Assembly: GCA_025055835.1 (NCBI GenBank)
Contig: JANWWR010000012.1
Coordinates: 1-48,053, forward strand
Reading direction: 5' to 3'
Length of the DNA stretch: 48,053 nucleotides
Source: Gemmatales bacterium
Lineage (GTDB): Bacteria; Planctomycetota; Planctomycetia; Gemmatales; HRBIN36
In this document: positions 1 through 8,830 of the stretch, one piece after another
Position numbering within the stretch: the first letter of the stretch is position 1
Layout of the letters: each line of letters opens with the position of its first letter
Translations under genes and position numbers: made by a program
The notes under the pieces: generated by a model
The model's database searches: none
What the model saw: the letters and a program-made list of their open reading frames with translations, nothing else
Told to the model about the DNA's origin: nothing

Positions 1-130
1 GGATGATAAGCACATGGACCGGGGCCTGCGGGTTGATGTCGTGGAAAGCCAAGCAGAGATCGTCTTCATAAATGATTTTTGCCGGAAGCTGCCTGTTGAT
101 GATCTTGAGAAAAATGTTTTCCGCAAGCAT
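1..130 (-). CDS. HIT (histidine triad) family protein, N-terminal part only
   Basis: The complement from the ATG at 128-130 stays open to the left window edge and gives 43 residues beginning [20 protein letters not shown], followed by YEDD, a [11 protein letters not shown] stretch and VLII. This is the classic start of HIT/HinT proteins, which hydrolyse or transfer nucleotidyl groups from purine nucleoside phosphoramidates and dinucleotides in the cytoplasm. The catalytic HxHxH triad would lie beyond the edge and cannot be checked. An AAGGAG ribosome-binding site sits about 7 bases before the ATG, which supports this start. The gene is divergent from the DUF4129 gene. Family assignment is confident; the exact subfamily is not. 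Confidence 0.88.
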   Translation of the reverse strand, partial: MLAENIFLKIINRQLPAKIIYEDDLCLAFHDINPQAPVHVLII

Positions 131-283
131 GGGCTGACTCCTTGGGGAGTGTTCAGAGCGAACCTTCACGGGAACTCTGTCCGGGGTTCCTGAAGGGCAT
201 TGTATCGGATGAACAGGGAGGCTCGAAACACGTTCTTCGCCATGTCCGTGGGAAGACGTACCCCACCGTGGTATCATGATTTC

Positions 284-2275
284 ATGCCCGGCAAACGCCT
301 CACACCGACCCTAGCCGACTACGTCGCCATCGCCATCTGCCCCGCTCTCATTATGACGATGGTGGGCGGCCTGGTCTTTTTCCTCCTGGAAGTGTTCTAC
401 GTCGGGCAGTATCAGACCCGGCTTCAATGGGTATTTGGCTGCTTCGTCTTCGCCACGGTGTTAATTGCCCGCATCTCCATGATGCACGATGGCGGAGTAC
501 GGGCACCCATCTACGGCATCCTGCTCGCCATACCGACCTACTTGGCCACGCTCTTCTTCATCGACTATCAGACGCCCCTGCTTAAGGCCCTGGCTTGGCC
601 GATCAATGCATTCATCCTCGCAGTGATCTGGTGGAGCACGCACAAGCTGACTTACGACTGCACCTACGAGGACGAAAACTCCGACGCCAGCGGTCGAGGT
701 CTTCTCGAAGCCGCCGGGCTGGATCCCGATGCTCCGCCGGACCAGGCGTCGGAACCGGAAAGGCCGAGCACACCGAACGAACCGACCGAAGACGAGGAGG
801 CGGCTGCCGACGGCGAGAAGAAGCCAGCGACGGAGAGCAACGGAAAGCAAGATGCGGAAGTCAACAACGACGGCCAGACGCGACCGAAGAAGAAGCACAC
901 GCCGGGCGTCTGGATCATCTACTTCTCCCTGGCGGCTCTGCCTTTGTTCGGCCTGGGCCAATTATTGCTTCCGTCGGCGAAGCGAGGGTACGGTTCGTGG
1001 CTGCTGGCAATTTACGTCGCCAGTGGGATGGGGTTGCTGCTTTGCACCAGCTTTCTGAATCTGCGTCGTTACCTGCGAGAACGCAAAGTGGCAATGCCAC
1101 GCACTGTCACGGCGGCTTGGTTGGTCATGGGGGCAGTTCTGATTGCTGGGCTGGTCGGCTTCGGGTTGGTAGTGCCGTGGCCTTCGCCGGAGGGCATGCC
1201 GGAAAGCCTCGGATTAGCTGGGTCCAAGGATCGTCAGGCTTCCCGCTGGTCGCCGTTCCGGGACAGTCCCGGCAAAGGTCCTGGAAGCCGGTCGAACCAG
1301 GGCGTGCGGGATCCCCAGGCCAAGACGCACTCCAGTCAGGTTTCCGGGGAGCAAGGCCAGAAACCCGGCCAAGTGGCGCAGGGAACGCAGGGCAATCGCC
1401 AAGGGAACCAGGGAGGCGAAGGCCGGTCGGATCAGCGTGGCCAATCTCGTGAGCCTTCCGGCTCCTCGGCAAAAGGACAACAAAACGAACCCAGTGGTTC
1501 CCACTCCCAGCGTTCGGGAACCACGAAAGATGATCCGCGGCAGCGCGGTTCCGACAACCAGTCGAGTCAAAGCAAGCCACGCGACTCTGAGCGGAGCGGA
1601 CAGCCGGACCGCCAGGACGACACAGAAGATTCGGGAGTGGCCGGTTCCGAAGAGCAGCAGACCGGTCGGGAACACGACCCCTCGGCGTCTGGCGTTTCGA
1701 GCCAGATTCAATTCCTCGAAGCACCGGCCAAGTGGCTGGGGATGGTATTTAAATGGATCGCCCTGGTCGTCGGAGTGCTTGCCGGGGGATACTTCCTCGT
1801 CCGCTTCCTGGCTAATTCCGGCGGGTGGTTCCGGGACCTCTTCGGTTGGCTTTTTAAGCGGCAGAACGAAGTGCCGTCCGACGACGTGCCCCCCGCAGAA
1901 ACGCCGATCTCTCAGCCTGCTCCTTTCAGTGCCTACGCCGACCCGTTCCTGACCGGAGCGGCTTCCAACTGGCCGCCGAGCGAAGTTGTCCGTTACACCT
2001 TCGAGGCTCTAGAGGCTTGGGCCTGGGAGCGTGGCTTGGCTCGCCAGCCGGACGAGACGCCGCTGGAATTCGCCCACCGGCTCGGGGAGCAGGTGCCGAA
2101 GCTGGGCGTGCCGGTACGTCGAGTCGCCGATCTGTTCGTCCGTTTGTGCTATGCCCGACAGGTGCCGACGCCGGCAGCGCTTCCGGTCGTTCGGGAATTG
2201 TGGCAGGCCCTGGCCGAAGTCCCGCGTCCGGAGGCGTCCGCTGCTACCACATCTTCTGCGACTCTGGTACAGTAG
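284..2275 (+). CDS. DUF4129 domain membrane protein with long disordered linker
   Basis: Multi-pass membrane protein of about 663 residues. The N-terminus has three or four hydrophobic segments, then an acidic, Glu/Pro-rich stretch, three more membrane segments, a roughly 180-residue Gln/Gly/Ser/Arg-rich low-complexity region, one more membrane helix and a C-terminal soluble DUF4129 domain ([15 protein letters not shown] through the [12 protein letters not shown] helix). DUF4129 is usually found at the end of membrane proteins linked to transglutaminase or MoxR/DUF58 loci; its role is unknown. No such partner is adjacent here. The frame is open from a TTG at 200, with ATGs at 242 and 284. I prefer 284 because the hydrophobic N-terminus follows it directly, but no clear ribosome-binding site decides the start. 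The next gene follows 43 bases downstream, possibly cotranscribed. Confidence 0.82.
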   Translation: MPGKRLTPTLADYVAIAICPALIMTMVGGLVFFLLEVFYVGQYQTRLQWVFGCFVFATVLIARISMMHDGGVRAPIYGILLAIPTYLATLFFIDYQTPLLKALAWPINAFILAVIWWSTHKLTYDCTYEDENSDASGRGLLEAAGLDPDAPPDQASEPERPSTPNEPTEDEEAAADGEKKPATESNGKQDAEVNNDGQTRPKKKHTPGVWIIYFSLAALPLFGLGQLLLPSAKRGYGSWLLAIYVASGMGLLLCTSFLNLRRYLRERKVAMPRTVTAAWLVMGAVLIAGLVGFGLVVPWPSPEGMPESLGLAGSKDRQASRWSPFRDSPGKGPGSRSNQGVRDPQAKTHSSQVSGEQGQKPGQVAQGTQGNRQGNQGGEGRSDQRGQSREPSGSSAKGQQNEPSGSHSQRSGTTKDDPRQRGSDNQSSQSKPRDSERSGQPDRQDDTEDSGVAGSEEQQTGREHDPSASGVSSQIQFLEAPAKWLGMVFKWIALVVGVLAGGYFLVRFLANSGGWFRDLFGWLFKRQNEVPSDDVPPAETPISQPAPFSAYADPFLTGAASNWPPSEVVRYTFEALEAWAWERGLARQPDETPLEFAHRLGEQVPKLGVPVRRVADLFVRLCYARQVPTPAALPVVRELWQALAEVPRPEASAATTSSATLVQ

Positions 2276-2318
2276 TGGCGGATACAGAGGGCGATACTTC
2301 GGGATTACGGTGAGCGGC

Positions 2319-4916
2319 ATGAACACGCGAAGGCTTCTCCTGACGGCGAATGCAATATGGGCCTTGATGCTGCCTTTGGCCTGGGCCGTGGATGACGAGG
2401 AAGAAGAAGTCCGGCCGCGCCGACCAGCCACGCCGGCGGCGACCCAGCCGATGCCAACCCCACCAGCGACCCCGGCCACGCCGCGGGTTGACCTTCGCCT
2501 CGGACAAACAATCAGCCTCACCGAGGAGGCCAAGAAAGCGGAGCATCCCGCACTCAAGAAACTGCTCGAAGATTTCTCGGTGATTCACGACACCATCGTC
2601 AGCCAGACGGGGCGGGTGTACAAAGTCCAGCCGCTGAAAAATCGCTACGACCCGAATACGGCAGCAGATGTTTCCTTTGTCGAACTCAACGCCGGAACCC
2701 AACGGCAGACGTTATCGCGGGAACAGATCCGCAGCGTGAGCCATTATGAGATTCGGGCCTTGGCCGAAGTTCGCAACCTGTTGCAGAGCGGCCTCGATCA
2801 GCCCACCGCTCAGGGCATAACACCCGTCTCCCGCTTCCGGCTCCTTCAGGTCGGCGAATGGGTGTTGCGGGAAGCTCTGCGATTCCACACGTCCGCCAAG
2901 AGTCGCAATGACCGCGTCGGCAGAGGCTGGGACGGGGTCGAAGACGAGTTGCGAAACGAATTGACGAAACTGCAATTGGCTCAGATTCGCGCCTTGACCG
3001 GGGCCGGAGATTACGCCGCCGCGGAACAACTTGGGGCTTATCTGCTCAAACAATACAAGGGTTCCCGCGAGGTGTTGGATGCCCTGGAAAAGGTCTTCAC
3101 CACGCAGGCCGATGAGGCCATTTCTCAGGGCAATCATGCCCGTGCCCGGGAACTCATGGAACATCTGCTTCGCAGTTATAATTCCGAAGTCACTCCCGGC
3201 GTGGAGCGCATTCACCGCATTTTGCAGACGAAAGCCCGGGAGTTGGTCGCGCAGAGCGATCAAGCCGCGGCCCAGGGCAACGGCAACCAGGCCCTGGTGC
3301 TTCTCGAAGAAGCCCAACGCATCTGGCCGAAGCTGGATGGCTTGGCCGAGAAGCGTCGGCTCATAGCCCGCCTGCATCCCACGCTCCGCATCGGCGTCCG
3401 GACTCTGCCGAGTCAGATGTCGCCGACCACGGCCGAGAGTGACAGCGACCGGTTAGCTGTGCGACTGCTCTTTGACCGCCTCGTGGAACTCCGCGGCGGT
3501 CCATCGGCCCGGGATGGCTACGCATACAAGCTCGGACCGGAACCGGAACTCAAGAGCGACGGCGTGTGGGAGTTCACGTTACCCAGCGACATCCAGTGGT
3601 CCGACGGCAAACCCTTCACCGTCAAGGACGTGCTTCGGAGTTTTGAGATCGCCAAGGATCCCGCCACTCCTTATTACGATCCGCAACTCCGCGAATTGGT
3701 GGACATCAAACCCCTGGACGATTACCGCTTCGTGGTCACGTTCCGCCAGGGACACATGGACCCCTTGGCTCTCTTGACGTTCGAGCTCCTTCCCGCTCAT
3801 TTGCTGCTGCCGGATCGCACTCCGCGGAACCTGGCGTTCGGCAAGGCTCCCGTGGGGACCGGGCCTTATGTCTTCGCTGGCATCGAGGGCAAAGAAGCGA
3901 TCTTTCGAGCAAACCCGAACTATCGTCGGCCCCATGCCCCGACAGGCCCGGCTATTCAGGAAATCCGCCTCGTGCAGTACGACGACATTCAGCAGGCCCG
4001 GCAAGCCTTGGCCAACGGCACTCTGCATTTGCTGACCGACTTCACCACGAAGGAACGGGACGCTCTCACCGGCATTCCCCAGGTCGATCTCCTTGACCCG
4101 ACCCAGCCCCGCGACCAAAGCCCGCCCTATCTGGCCAATGGCCGCGTCTACTGGCTCGCGCCCAACTTCCGCCAAAAGGCGATGCAGAATCTCGATCTTC
4201 GCCTGGCCATTTCCTATGCCATCGACCGCGAACGCATTCTGAACGAAGTCTTCCGAGGCAAGGACCGGAAATACCATCAGGTGCTCAACGGTCCTTTCCC
4301 GCTCAACAGCTGGGCCTACAATCCCGCTTTGACACCGGACCGGGAAAGCCCCTACAAGCCGGAAGCAGCACGCAATCATGTCGCCCGGGCACGTCAGTCC
4401 TTGGGCAATCTGCCTTCGCTGAAAATCCGCTTCGCCACCAACGAGCCGCTCGCCGCCGAGGCCGTTCAACAGATCGCTAACCAGCTGAAGTCCATTGACC
4501 TGACCGTTCAGGTCGAGGGCATTCCCTACCAACAACTGCTGGCCGAACTCGCGGGAGATCGGCCGCAATTCGATCTGCTTTACTGGCGACATGATTTCGA
4601 GAACGAGACTCTGAACCTTTGGCCTCTTTTCGATCCCCAGGGTATCGGACCGCGAGGCCGGAACTTCATGGGATTCGAGCGGGATAGCCAGGTCGAGGGA
4701 CGGTTCCGCGAGCTTCAGCAGCATCGCGATTTCGGCTTCATTCGCGAGAAGGCCCAGATGCTACACGATCTGCTGACGTTGCAGAAGATGGTCCTGATTC
4801 CGCTGTGGCAACTGGATCGGCACGTAGCCGTGCATCGCAATCTCCGGCCAACGCGGATTCACCCGCACCACATCGTCGAGGACATCGAATTGTGGCAACT
4901 GCGTGTGGGGGATTAG
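2319..4916 (+). CDS. Oligopeptide-type ABC transporter solute-binding protein (family 5) with helical N-terminal extension
   Basis: About 865 residues. A signal peptide (charged MNTRR, hydrophobic core, AWA before VDD) suggests export. Residues from about 355 to the end match the SBP_bac_5 family that binds peptides, nickel or other solutes for ABC importers: TLRIGVRTLPSQ start, DGVWEFTLPSDIQWSDGKPFTVKDVLRSFE core motif, GTGPYVF, and DLRLAISYAIDRERI. The first 300 or so mature residues are an extra helical region with TPR-like stretches, not part of the usual family length of about 530. No permease or ATPase gene is adjacent, so the transport partner is elsewhere or the protein has another role. 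The frame is open further upstream, but that part only overlaps the preceding gene; the ATG before the signal peptide is the natural start. Its stop overlaps the convergent sulfotransferase stop by 4 bases. Confidence 0.88.
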   Translation: MNTRRLLLTANAIWALMLPLAWAVDDEEEEVRPRRPATPAATQPMPTPPATPATPRVDLRLGQTISLTEEAKKAEHPALKKLLEDFSVIHDTIVSQTGRVYKVQPLKNRYDPNTAADVSFVELNAGTQRQTLSREQIRSVSHYEIRALAEVRNLLQSGLDQPTAQGITPVSRFRLLQVGEWVLREALRFHTSAKSRNDRVGRGWDGVEDELRNELTKLQLAQIRALTGAGDYAAAEQLGAYLLKQYKGSREVLDALEKVFTTQADEAISQGNHARARELMEHLLRSYNSEVTPGVERIHRILQTKARELVAQSDQAAAQGNGNQALVLLEEAQRIWPKLDGLAEKRRLIARLHPTLRIGVRTLPSQMSPTTAESDSDRLAVRLLFDRLVELRGGPSARDGYAYKLGPEPELKSDGVWEFTLPSDIQWSDGKPFTVKDVLRSFEIAKDPATPYYDPQLRELVDIKPLDDYRFVVTFRQGHMDPLALLTFELLPAHLLLPDRTPRNLAFGKAPVGTGPYVFAGIEGKEAIFRANPNYRRPHAPTGPAIQEIRLVQYDDIQQARQALANGTLHLLTDFTTKERDALTGIPQVDLLDPTQPRDQSPPYLANGRVYWLAPNFRQKAMQNLDLRLAISYAIDRERILNEVFRGKDRKYHQVLNGPFPLNSWAYNPALTPDRESPYKPEAARNHVARARQSLGNLPSLKIRFATNEPLAAEAVQQIANQLKSIDLTVQVEGIPYQQLLAELAGDRPQFDLLYWRHDFENETLNLWPLFDPQGIGPRGRNFMGFERDSQVEGRFRELQQHRDFGFIREKAQMLHDLLTLQKMVLIPLWQLDRHVAVHRNLRPTRIHPHHIVEDIELWQLRVGD

Positions 4917-6100
4917 ACCCGGCAGGCGTCCATGATCTTTTCTGCCTCGGTGTACAAGTCGCCGGTCAAGGCGGTGATGCGCTCGCATTCAGCAGTACTC
5001 AGAAGATGCCGGTGACGTTCCACGGGATCCTTGATGACGCCGTAGCCAGGCACCTTATAACTGGAGTCGGCCTTGATGGGCAGGCCATTGAAGGTCGGCG
5101 TGAGTAATGAGGGATGGAAGTCGATGCCGACGAACGAGGCGACGCGCCGCATGGTGGCCTCGGTAGTGGTGACCAACTCCTCAAAGCGCAACGGAAGGAC
5201 GCGATTGCCGTAGCGGATCCGGGCCGACAGGATCGCCTGAGTTGATTCCCTCCACAGGCCGACGGCTGTTTCAAGATCGCCATACACTTCCGGCTTGTGT
5301 TTCCGGGCGGAAACCCACCAGCTTTTTGGATCGCGGATGATGCACAGCAGCTTGCCGTCGGGATAAGTGCCAAAGAATCGCTCGAGATTGGCTTCGTCCA
5401 TGCCCATGCGCGGCACGAAGGCGGTGATGATCCGCTTGTCTTTGCCGTAGAGGTTCTGATTATCGAGCCAGGCGTTGAAGTACGACGTCATGTAGCAGTC
5501 GAAGATGTCCCGCTGGCTGGCAATGGTTCGAGCGGAAATGCAATCCTCGAAGATCGCCTTTTGCAGCGAGGGCAGAAAGATGAACGGGAAGATCTCCAAA
5601 TCCTCCTCGATGCCTTTGCCGTACTTCGTGTAGCCCTCGTAGAAGGACCGTAGCACCGGCTTCTCGAACAAAGTCTTGAACCATTCGCGCGGGCCGGCTT
5701 GGAGATCAAGCACCGGCCAGATCATTTTCTTCGGGTAGCCGATGAACAACTCGTAGGGATGGGCATGACACTGGGGATGAGCATCGAACAGCTGGCTCAT
5801 CAGCGTGCCGCCGGAGCGTTGGATCTGCGAGATCAGCACCAGCGGTTGATTGATTTCGACCCGCTTTTCCCGCCGAATCTTGACGAGGTGGCTGTACTCC
5901 TCACGGCAAACCAGGTCAAGTTTCTCCAGCCGGGCAAACACCTCGTCCAGGTTGTACTTCTTGCGCTTTTTGGAGGAAACTCCGAGGGCAGCAGCCAACC
6001 GACTTTGCAGGGAGGCGAAGCGATCCAAGATTCCGCGTGGGGAACGTTTGGTCTGTTGTCGGGCTTCAGCGGGGGAGGCGTTAGGGTGTTGAGGCATCAT
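4913..6100 (-). CDS. Sulfotransferase family protein (paralogue 1, last gene of glycan operon)
   Basis: Predicted PAPS-dependent sulfotransferase of 395 residues. The 5'-phosphosulfate loop is visible as QRSGGTLMSQLFDAHP (about residues 94-109) after a strand PLVLISQ, and the 3'-phosphate site as LLCIIRDPKSWWVS (about 251-264). It is clearly related to the protein at 13666-14790: both share HAHPYELFIG, LPSLQKAIFE, TSYFNAW and PTFNG blocks. Two ATGs are adjacent (6100 and 6097), preceded by an AAGGAACTGGAAG purine-rich site. It lies 12 bases after the phosphatase gene, so it is the promoter-distal end of the 13-gene glycan operon. The likely role, inferred from context, is sulfation of a surface or exported glycan. 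The acceptor cannot be read from the sequence. Confidence 0.85.
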   Translation of the reverse strand: MMPQHPNASPAEARQQTKRSPRGILDRFASLQSRLAAALGVSSKKRKKYNLDEVFARLEKLDLVCREEYSHLVKIRREKRVEINQPLVLISQIQRSGGTLMSQLFDAHPQCHAHPYELFIGYPKKMIWPVLDLQAGPREWFKTLFEKPVLRSFYEGYTKYGKGIEEDLEIFPFIFLPSLQKAIFEDCISARTIASQRDIFDCYMTSYFNAWLDNQNLYGKDKRIITAFVPRMGMDEANLERFFGTYPDGKLLCIIRDPKSWWVSARKHKPEVYGDLETAVGLWRESTQAILSARIRYGNRVLPLRFEELVTTTEATMRRVASFVGIDFHPSLLTPTFNGLPIKADSSYKVPGYGVIKDPVERHRHLLSTAECERITALTGDLYTEAEKIMDACRV

Positions 6101-6112
6101 GCTTCCAGTTCC

Positions 6113-6715
6113 TTACGCAGCTTTTTGGGCGTTCCAGCGCAGGTGCGCGATCAGCGCATCGCAAACCTCCCGGACGGCACCTTGTCCGCCAGGCCGGGAC
6201 AGCACATAGTCGGCCACTTCCAGGACGGCGGGATGAGCGTCAGCGACGACCAGAGCGCAGCCGGCCAGCCGAAGGCAGCCGATGTCGTTGACATCGTTCC
6301 CGACGTAGATCGTGTTGGCTGAGGCGATGCTGCGTTCCATCAGAATGCGTCGAAAGATTGCCTCTTTGTCCTCCAAGCCGTTGATGCACTCGATGCCGAG
6401 CTTGCGGCACCGGGCCTGAACCACGGGATTGGTTTCCGTGGACAAGACGAGGACGGACAGCCCAGCTTTGCGCAGGAGGCTGATGCCCATACCGTCGCCG
6501 CGGGAACAACGGACTGACTCTCGGCCATCTTCTCCGACGTAGACAGCGTTGTCCGTCATCACTCCGTCGAAGTCGAGCACCAGCAACTCGGGCCGAGCAG
6601 GCAGAACCGCCAGCAGTCGCGGATCGACATGACCTGATCCGATCATCGCGTCTTCCGGGAAGAAAAGGCCCACGGCGGGCGAGCCGTGAGCGAAGCTATC
6701 ACCTGTACGTTTCAC
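6113..6715 (-). CDS. KdsC/nonulosonate-type HAD phosphatase
   Basis: HAD-superfamily phosphatase without cap domain, 200 residues from the GTG at 6715. Motif I is LVLDFDGVMTD (nucleophile D48, acid D50), motif II is in VLVLSTE, the lysine is in LEDKEAI, and motif IV is VGNDVNDIGCL. This set is typical of KdsC (Kdo-8-phosphate phosphatase) and of the phosphatase domain attached to vertebrate and Bacteroides CMP-acylneuraminate or KDN enzymes. Placed 15 bases after the NeuB-type synthase, it probably dephosphorylates the sugar-acid 9- or 8-phosphate made there. GTG 6715 has an AAGG five bases upstream; an internal ATG at 6646 with a GGAAG site is an alternative that would remove 23 nonconserved residues. 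Class is confident; substrate is inferred. Confidence 0.85.
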   Translation of the reverse strand: MKRTGDSFAHGSPAVGLFFPEDAMIGSGHVDPRLLAVLPARPELLVLDFDGVMTDNAVYVGEDGRESVRCSRGDGMGISLLRKAGLSVLVLSTETNPVVQARCRKLGIECINGLEDKEAIFRRILMERSIASANTIYVGNDVNDIGCLRLAGCALVVADAHPAVLEVADYVLSRPGGQGAVREVCDALIAHLRWNAQKAA

Positions 6716-6730
6716 TTTGGCCTTGGCCCG

Positions 6731-7798
6731 TCACGCCACCTCCCGCAGCGGCATCAGATCGCAGGCTTCAAAAGCTTGGTCCCTCTTGAGCGGCCGGGTC
6801 AATCGCTGGCCGATGAGTCGGTCGATCTCATAGGGATGCAAGCCCCCGCCGGGGCTTTTGATGGCGATGTCCTCGGGCCGCAGCCGATGACCAATAGGCA
6901 AATCCCGAGCCGCCACGAGCTTCTTACCCATCTTGGTCAGGGCGGGAAACTCGCTGTCGAAGATGCGCTTTTCCGAGGAACCGAGGGCGACCCGGGTGCG
7001 GCGAAGGTCGCGGACCATCTTCTGCATCCCCAGCGGTTCGAGGGAGAAGGCGTGATCCGTGCCCTTCATGGCCCGGTTGAGCGTGAAATGCTTCTCGATG
7101 ATTCGTCCGCCCAGCACATAGGCGGCGACGGCCATCGCGATGCCATTATCGTGGGCCGACAGACCGATCACTGCTTCGGGAAAAACACGCCGATACGTCG
7201 TGATGACGTTGAGGTCAAGTTCCTCGAACTTGGCCGGGTAGCCGGCCGTACATTGCAGCAAGGCAACCTGATCGTTGAAATCCCGAGCAGTGTCGTAGGC
7301 TCGGCGAACGTCGTCCAGCGTCGCGGCCCCAGTGCTGATGATGACCGGTTTGCCGATGCGGGCCACGTGGCGGATCAACGGCGTGTTGCGGATGTCTCCC
7401 GACGCCAGTTTGTAGGCCGGCATGTCGAGGTCTGCCAGGAAATCCGCACTGGGAATGTCAAAGGCCGTGGCAAAGAAGCAGATGCCCAGGTCGCGGGCTA
7501 CCTGTTTGAGGTATTCGTATTCCTTGCGGCCGAATTCCAGGGCTTCGCGGTGCGCTCCGTAGGTCGGACCGAAGCTGTTTTCGTTGTCGTAGGGCTTGTT
7601 GTAGAACTCCTCCGTGTAAAGGCTCTTATTGTCCCGTTTTTGCAACTTGACTGCCGTGGCCCCGGCGAGTTTGGCGGCCTGAAACAATTCGACACATTTC
7701 TCCACCGAGCCTTGGTGGTTATGCCCGATCTCGGCGATGACGAAGGCATCGGTTGCGTCGGAAATTGGAATCCCCGCGATGGTCAGCGTCCGTGCCAC
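6731..7798 (-). CDS. NeuB-family nonulosonic acid synthase (sialic/legionaminic/KDN-type)
   Basis: 355 residues, full length for the family. It condenses phosphoenolpyruvate with an aldose (ManNAc, mannose-6-P or a diacetamido hexose in known members) to a nine-carbon sugar acid. Visible signatures: FVIAEIGHNHQGSVEKC near the N-terminus, AVKLQKRD, YKLASGDI, IISTGAATLDDV, LLQCTAGYPA, IGLSAHDNG, IIEKHFTLNRAMKGTDHAFSLEP, and a C-terminal SAF/antifreeze-like domain (GKKLVAARDLPIGHRLRPEDI to the end). The start is GTG at 7798, supported by AAGGAG six bases upstream. The adjoining HAD phosphatase suggests the product may be phosphorylated, as in the KDN-9-phosphate or Neu5Ac-9-phosphate pathway. 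A likely promoter lies in the 165-base gap upstream. Which sugar is made is not decidable from the sequence. Confidence 0.92.
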   Translation of the reverse strand: MARTLTIAGIPISDATDAFVIAEIGHNHQGSVEKCVELFQAAKLAGATAVKLQKRDNKSLYTEEFYNKPYDNENSFGPTYGAHREALEFGRKEYEYLKQVARDLGICFFATAFDIPSADFLADLDMPAYKLASGDIRNTPLIRHVARIGKPVIISTGAATLDDVRRAYDTARDFNDQVALLQCTAGYPAKFEELDLNVITTYRRVFPEAVIGLSAHDNGIAMAVAAYVLGGRIIEKHFTLNRAMKGTDHAFSLEPLGMQKMVRDLRRTRVALGSSEKRIFDSEFPALTKMGKKLVAARDLPIGHRLRPEDIAIKSPGGGLHPYEIDRLIGQRLTRPLKRDQAFEACDLMPLREVA

Positions 7799-7906
7799 GG
7801 CTAGCTCCTTCTGTGGAAATTCGCCAAAGCGATTGCACCCCGTCCCCTAGCCCCAGGATGTTTTCGCAATTGCTGCTTCGAGATGCTTTGACGGGGTAGT
7901 GGCCGT

Positions 7907-7935
7907 ATCAAACCGGAACCCTGACAACGTGTCAA
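7907..7935 (-). promoter_or_regulatory. Internal sigma70-type promoter with palindrome before the NeuB gene
   Basis: On the minus strand TTGACA (7930-7935), a 17-base spacer and TTTGAT (7907-7912) form a good promoter inside the only sizeable gap (165 bases) of the glycan operon. A small inverted repeat, TGACA-N3-TGTCA at 7922-7934, overlaps the -35 box and could be an operator. It could give the synthase, phosphatase and last sulfotransferase their own transcription. Confidence 0.45.
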
Positions 7936-7963
7936 TCCGAACAAGGAGCGTCGCTTCTGCCTC

Positions 7964-8791
7964 TCACCAGGCGGTGAATCCGCCGTCCACCCGAAGCTCG
8001 ATCCCGGTCACATAGGCCGAGGCATCCGAGGCCAGAAACACCAGTGGCCCGGCCAAGTCCTCCAGCTTCGCCATGCGGCCCAGGGGAACCCGGTCGCAGA
8101 ATTTGCGGATAAACTGCTCATCTTGCCCCCCGGCCACTCCGCCTGGTGACAGGGCATTGACACGAACCCCCGCAGGCCCCAGATGAGCGGCGAGGTACTT
8201 CGTCAGATTCACGACGGCTGCCTTGGAAGCCCCGTACATCGGCGGCTTGAGGAAGGGTGGATCGCAAGACAAATGATCGTAAAACCGGGCATCCGGCGAG
8301 ACGCTGGCGTACAACGAGCCGATGTTAATGATGGCTCCCCGGCCCGATTCCCGCAGGGAAGGCAAAAACACCTGCGTGCACAAGAACACACCCAACACGT
8401 TCACATCGAGAATGCCACGGCAAATGTCCGTTGGAATCTCTTCGAGGCGATAGGTGCGGACCGGCTTGCCCGGCGGCTGATCGATGCCGGCATTGTTCAC
8501 CAGCACGGAGGGACAGCCGAAGCGACTACGAATGGCGTCATGAGCCGATTCGAGGCTGTCCCGGTCGCACACATCTCCGGCGAACAATTCCAGGCGGCCC
8601 GGAAACAGCCGTTGCAGGTCCCTGAAGCGAGGCGTCGGCTCGATTCTCGGCAAGTCAAGTGCGGCGACGCGGGCATTGGCGTGAAGCAGCGCTTCGCAGA
8701 ATGCATGGCCCAGCTTGCCCAAGGCCCCGGTGACGATGACGATGCGGTTGTTTAAATCGAAGTCGGCGCGGATCGGCATGATTCGGCTCAC
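7964..8791 (-). CDS. SDR family NAD(P)-dependent oxidoreductase
   Basis: Classical short-chain dehydrogenase of 275 residues, cytoplasmic. The dinucleotide loop reads VTGALGKLG, followed by D at the end of the second strand (AALDLPR), DVCDRDS, LVNNAGID, the catalytic Ser region IINIGSLYAS, Tyr-Lys as YGASK, and a C-terminal VTGIELRVDGGFTAW. It resembles the PtmA-type oxidoreductases found in nonulosonate and flagellin-glycan clusters, which supports a role in modifying the sugar or its precursor, but substrate and even direction are inference. The start is GTG at 8791; an ATG four codons later is possible. It is 39 bases after the upstream gene and 165 bases before the NeuB gene. Confidence 0.87.
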   Translation of the reverse strand: MSRIMPIRADFDLNNRIVIVTGALGKLGHAFCEALLHANARVAALDLPRIEPTPRFRDLQRLFPGRLELFAGDVCDRDSLESAHDAIRSRFGCPSVLVNNAGIDQPPGKPVRTYRLEEIPTDICRGILDVNVLGVFLCTQVFLPSLRESGRGAIINIGSLYASVSPDARFYDHLSCDPPFLKPPMYGASKAAVVNLTKYLAAHLGPAGVRVNALSPGGVAGGQDEQFIRKFCDRVPLGRMAKLEDLAGPLVFLASDASAYVTGIELRVDGGFTAW

Positions 8792-8830
8792 TTCTTTTTT
8801 GAGGTTTTTCGAGATGATTTCCCTCGCAAT

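Noticed and set aside
595..1452. Alternative frame inside the low-complexity part of the DUF4129 gene
   Set aside because: Arg/Gly-rich translation typical of frame-shifted repetitive coding sequence.
6686..7804. Plus-strand open frame (372 codons) opposite the NeuB gene
   Set aside because: Mirror frame of a complete synthase; no family resemblance.
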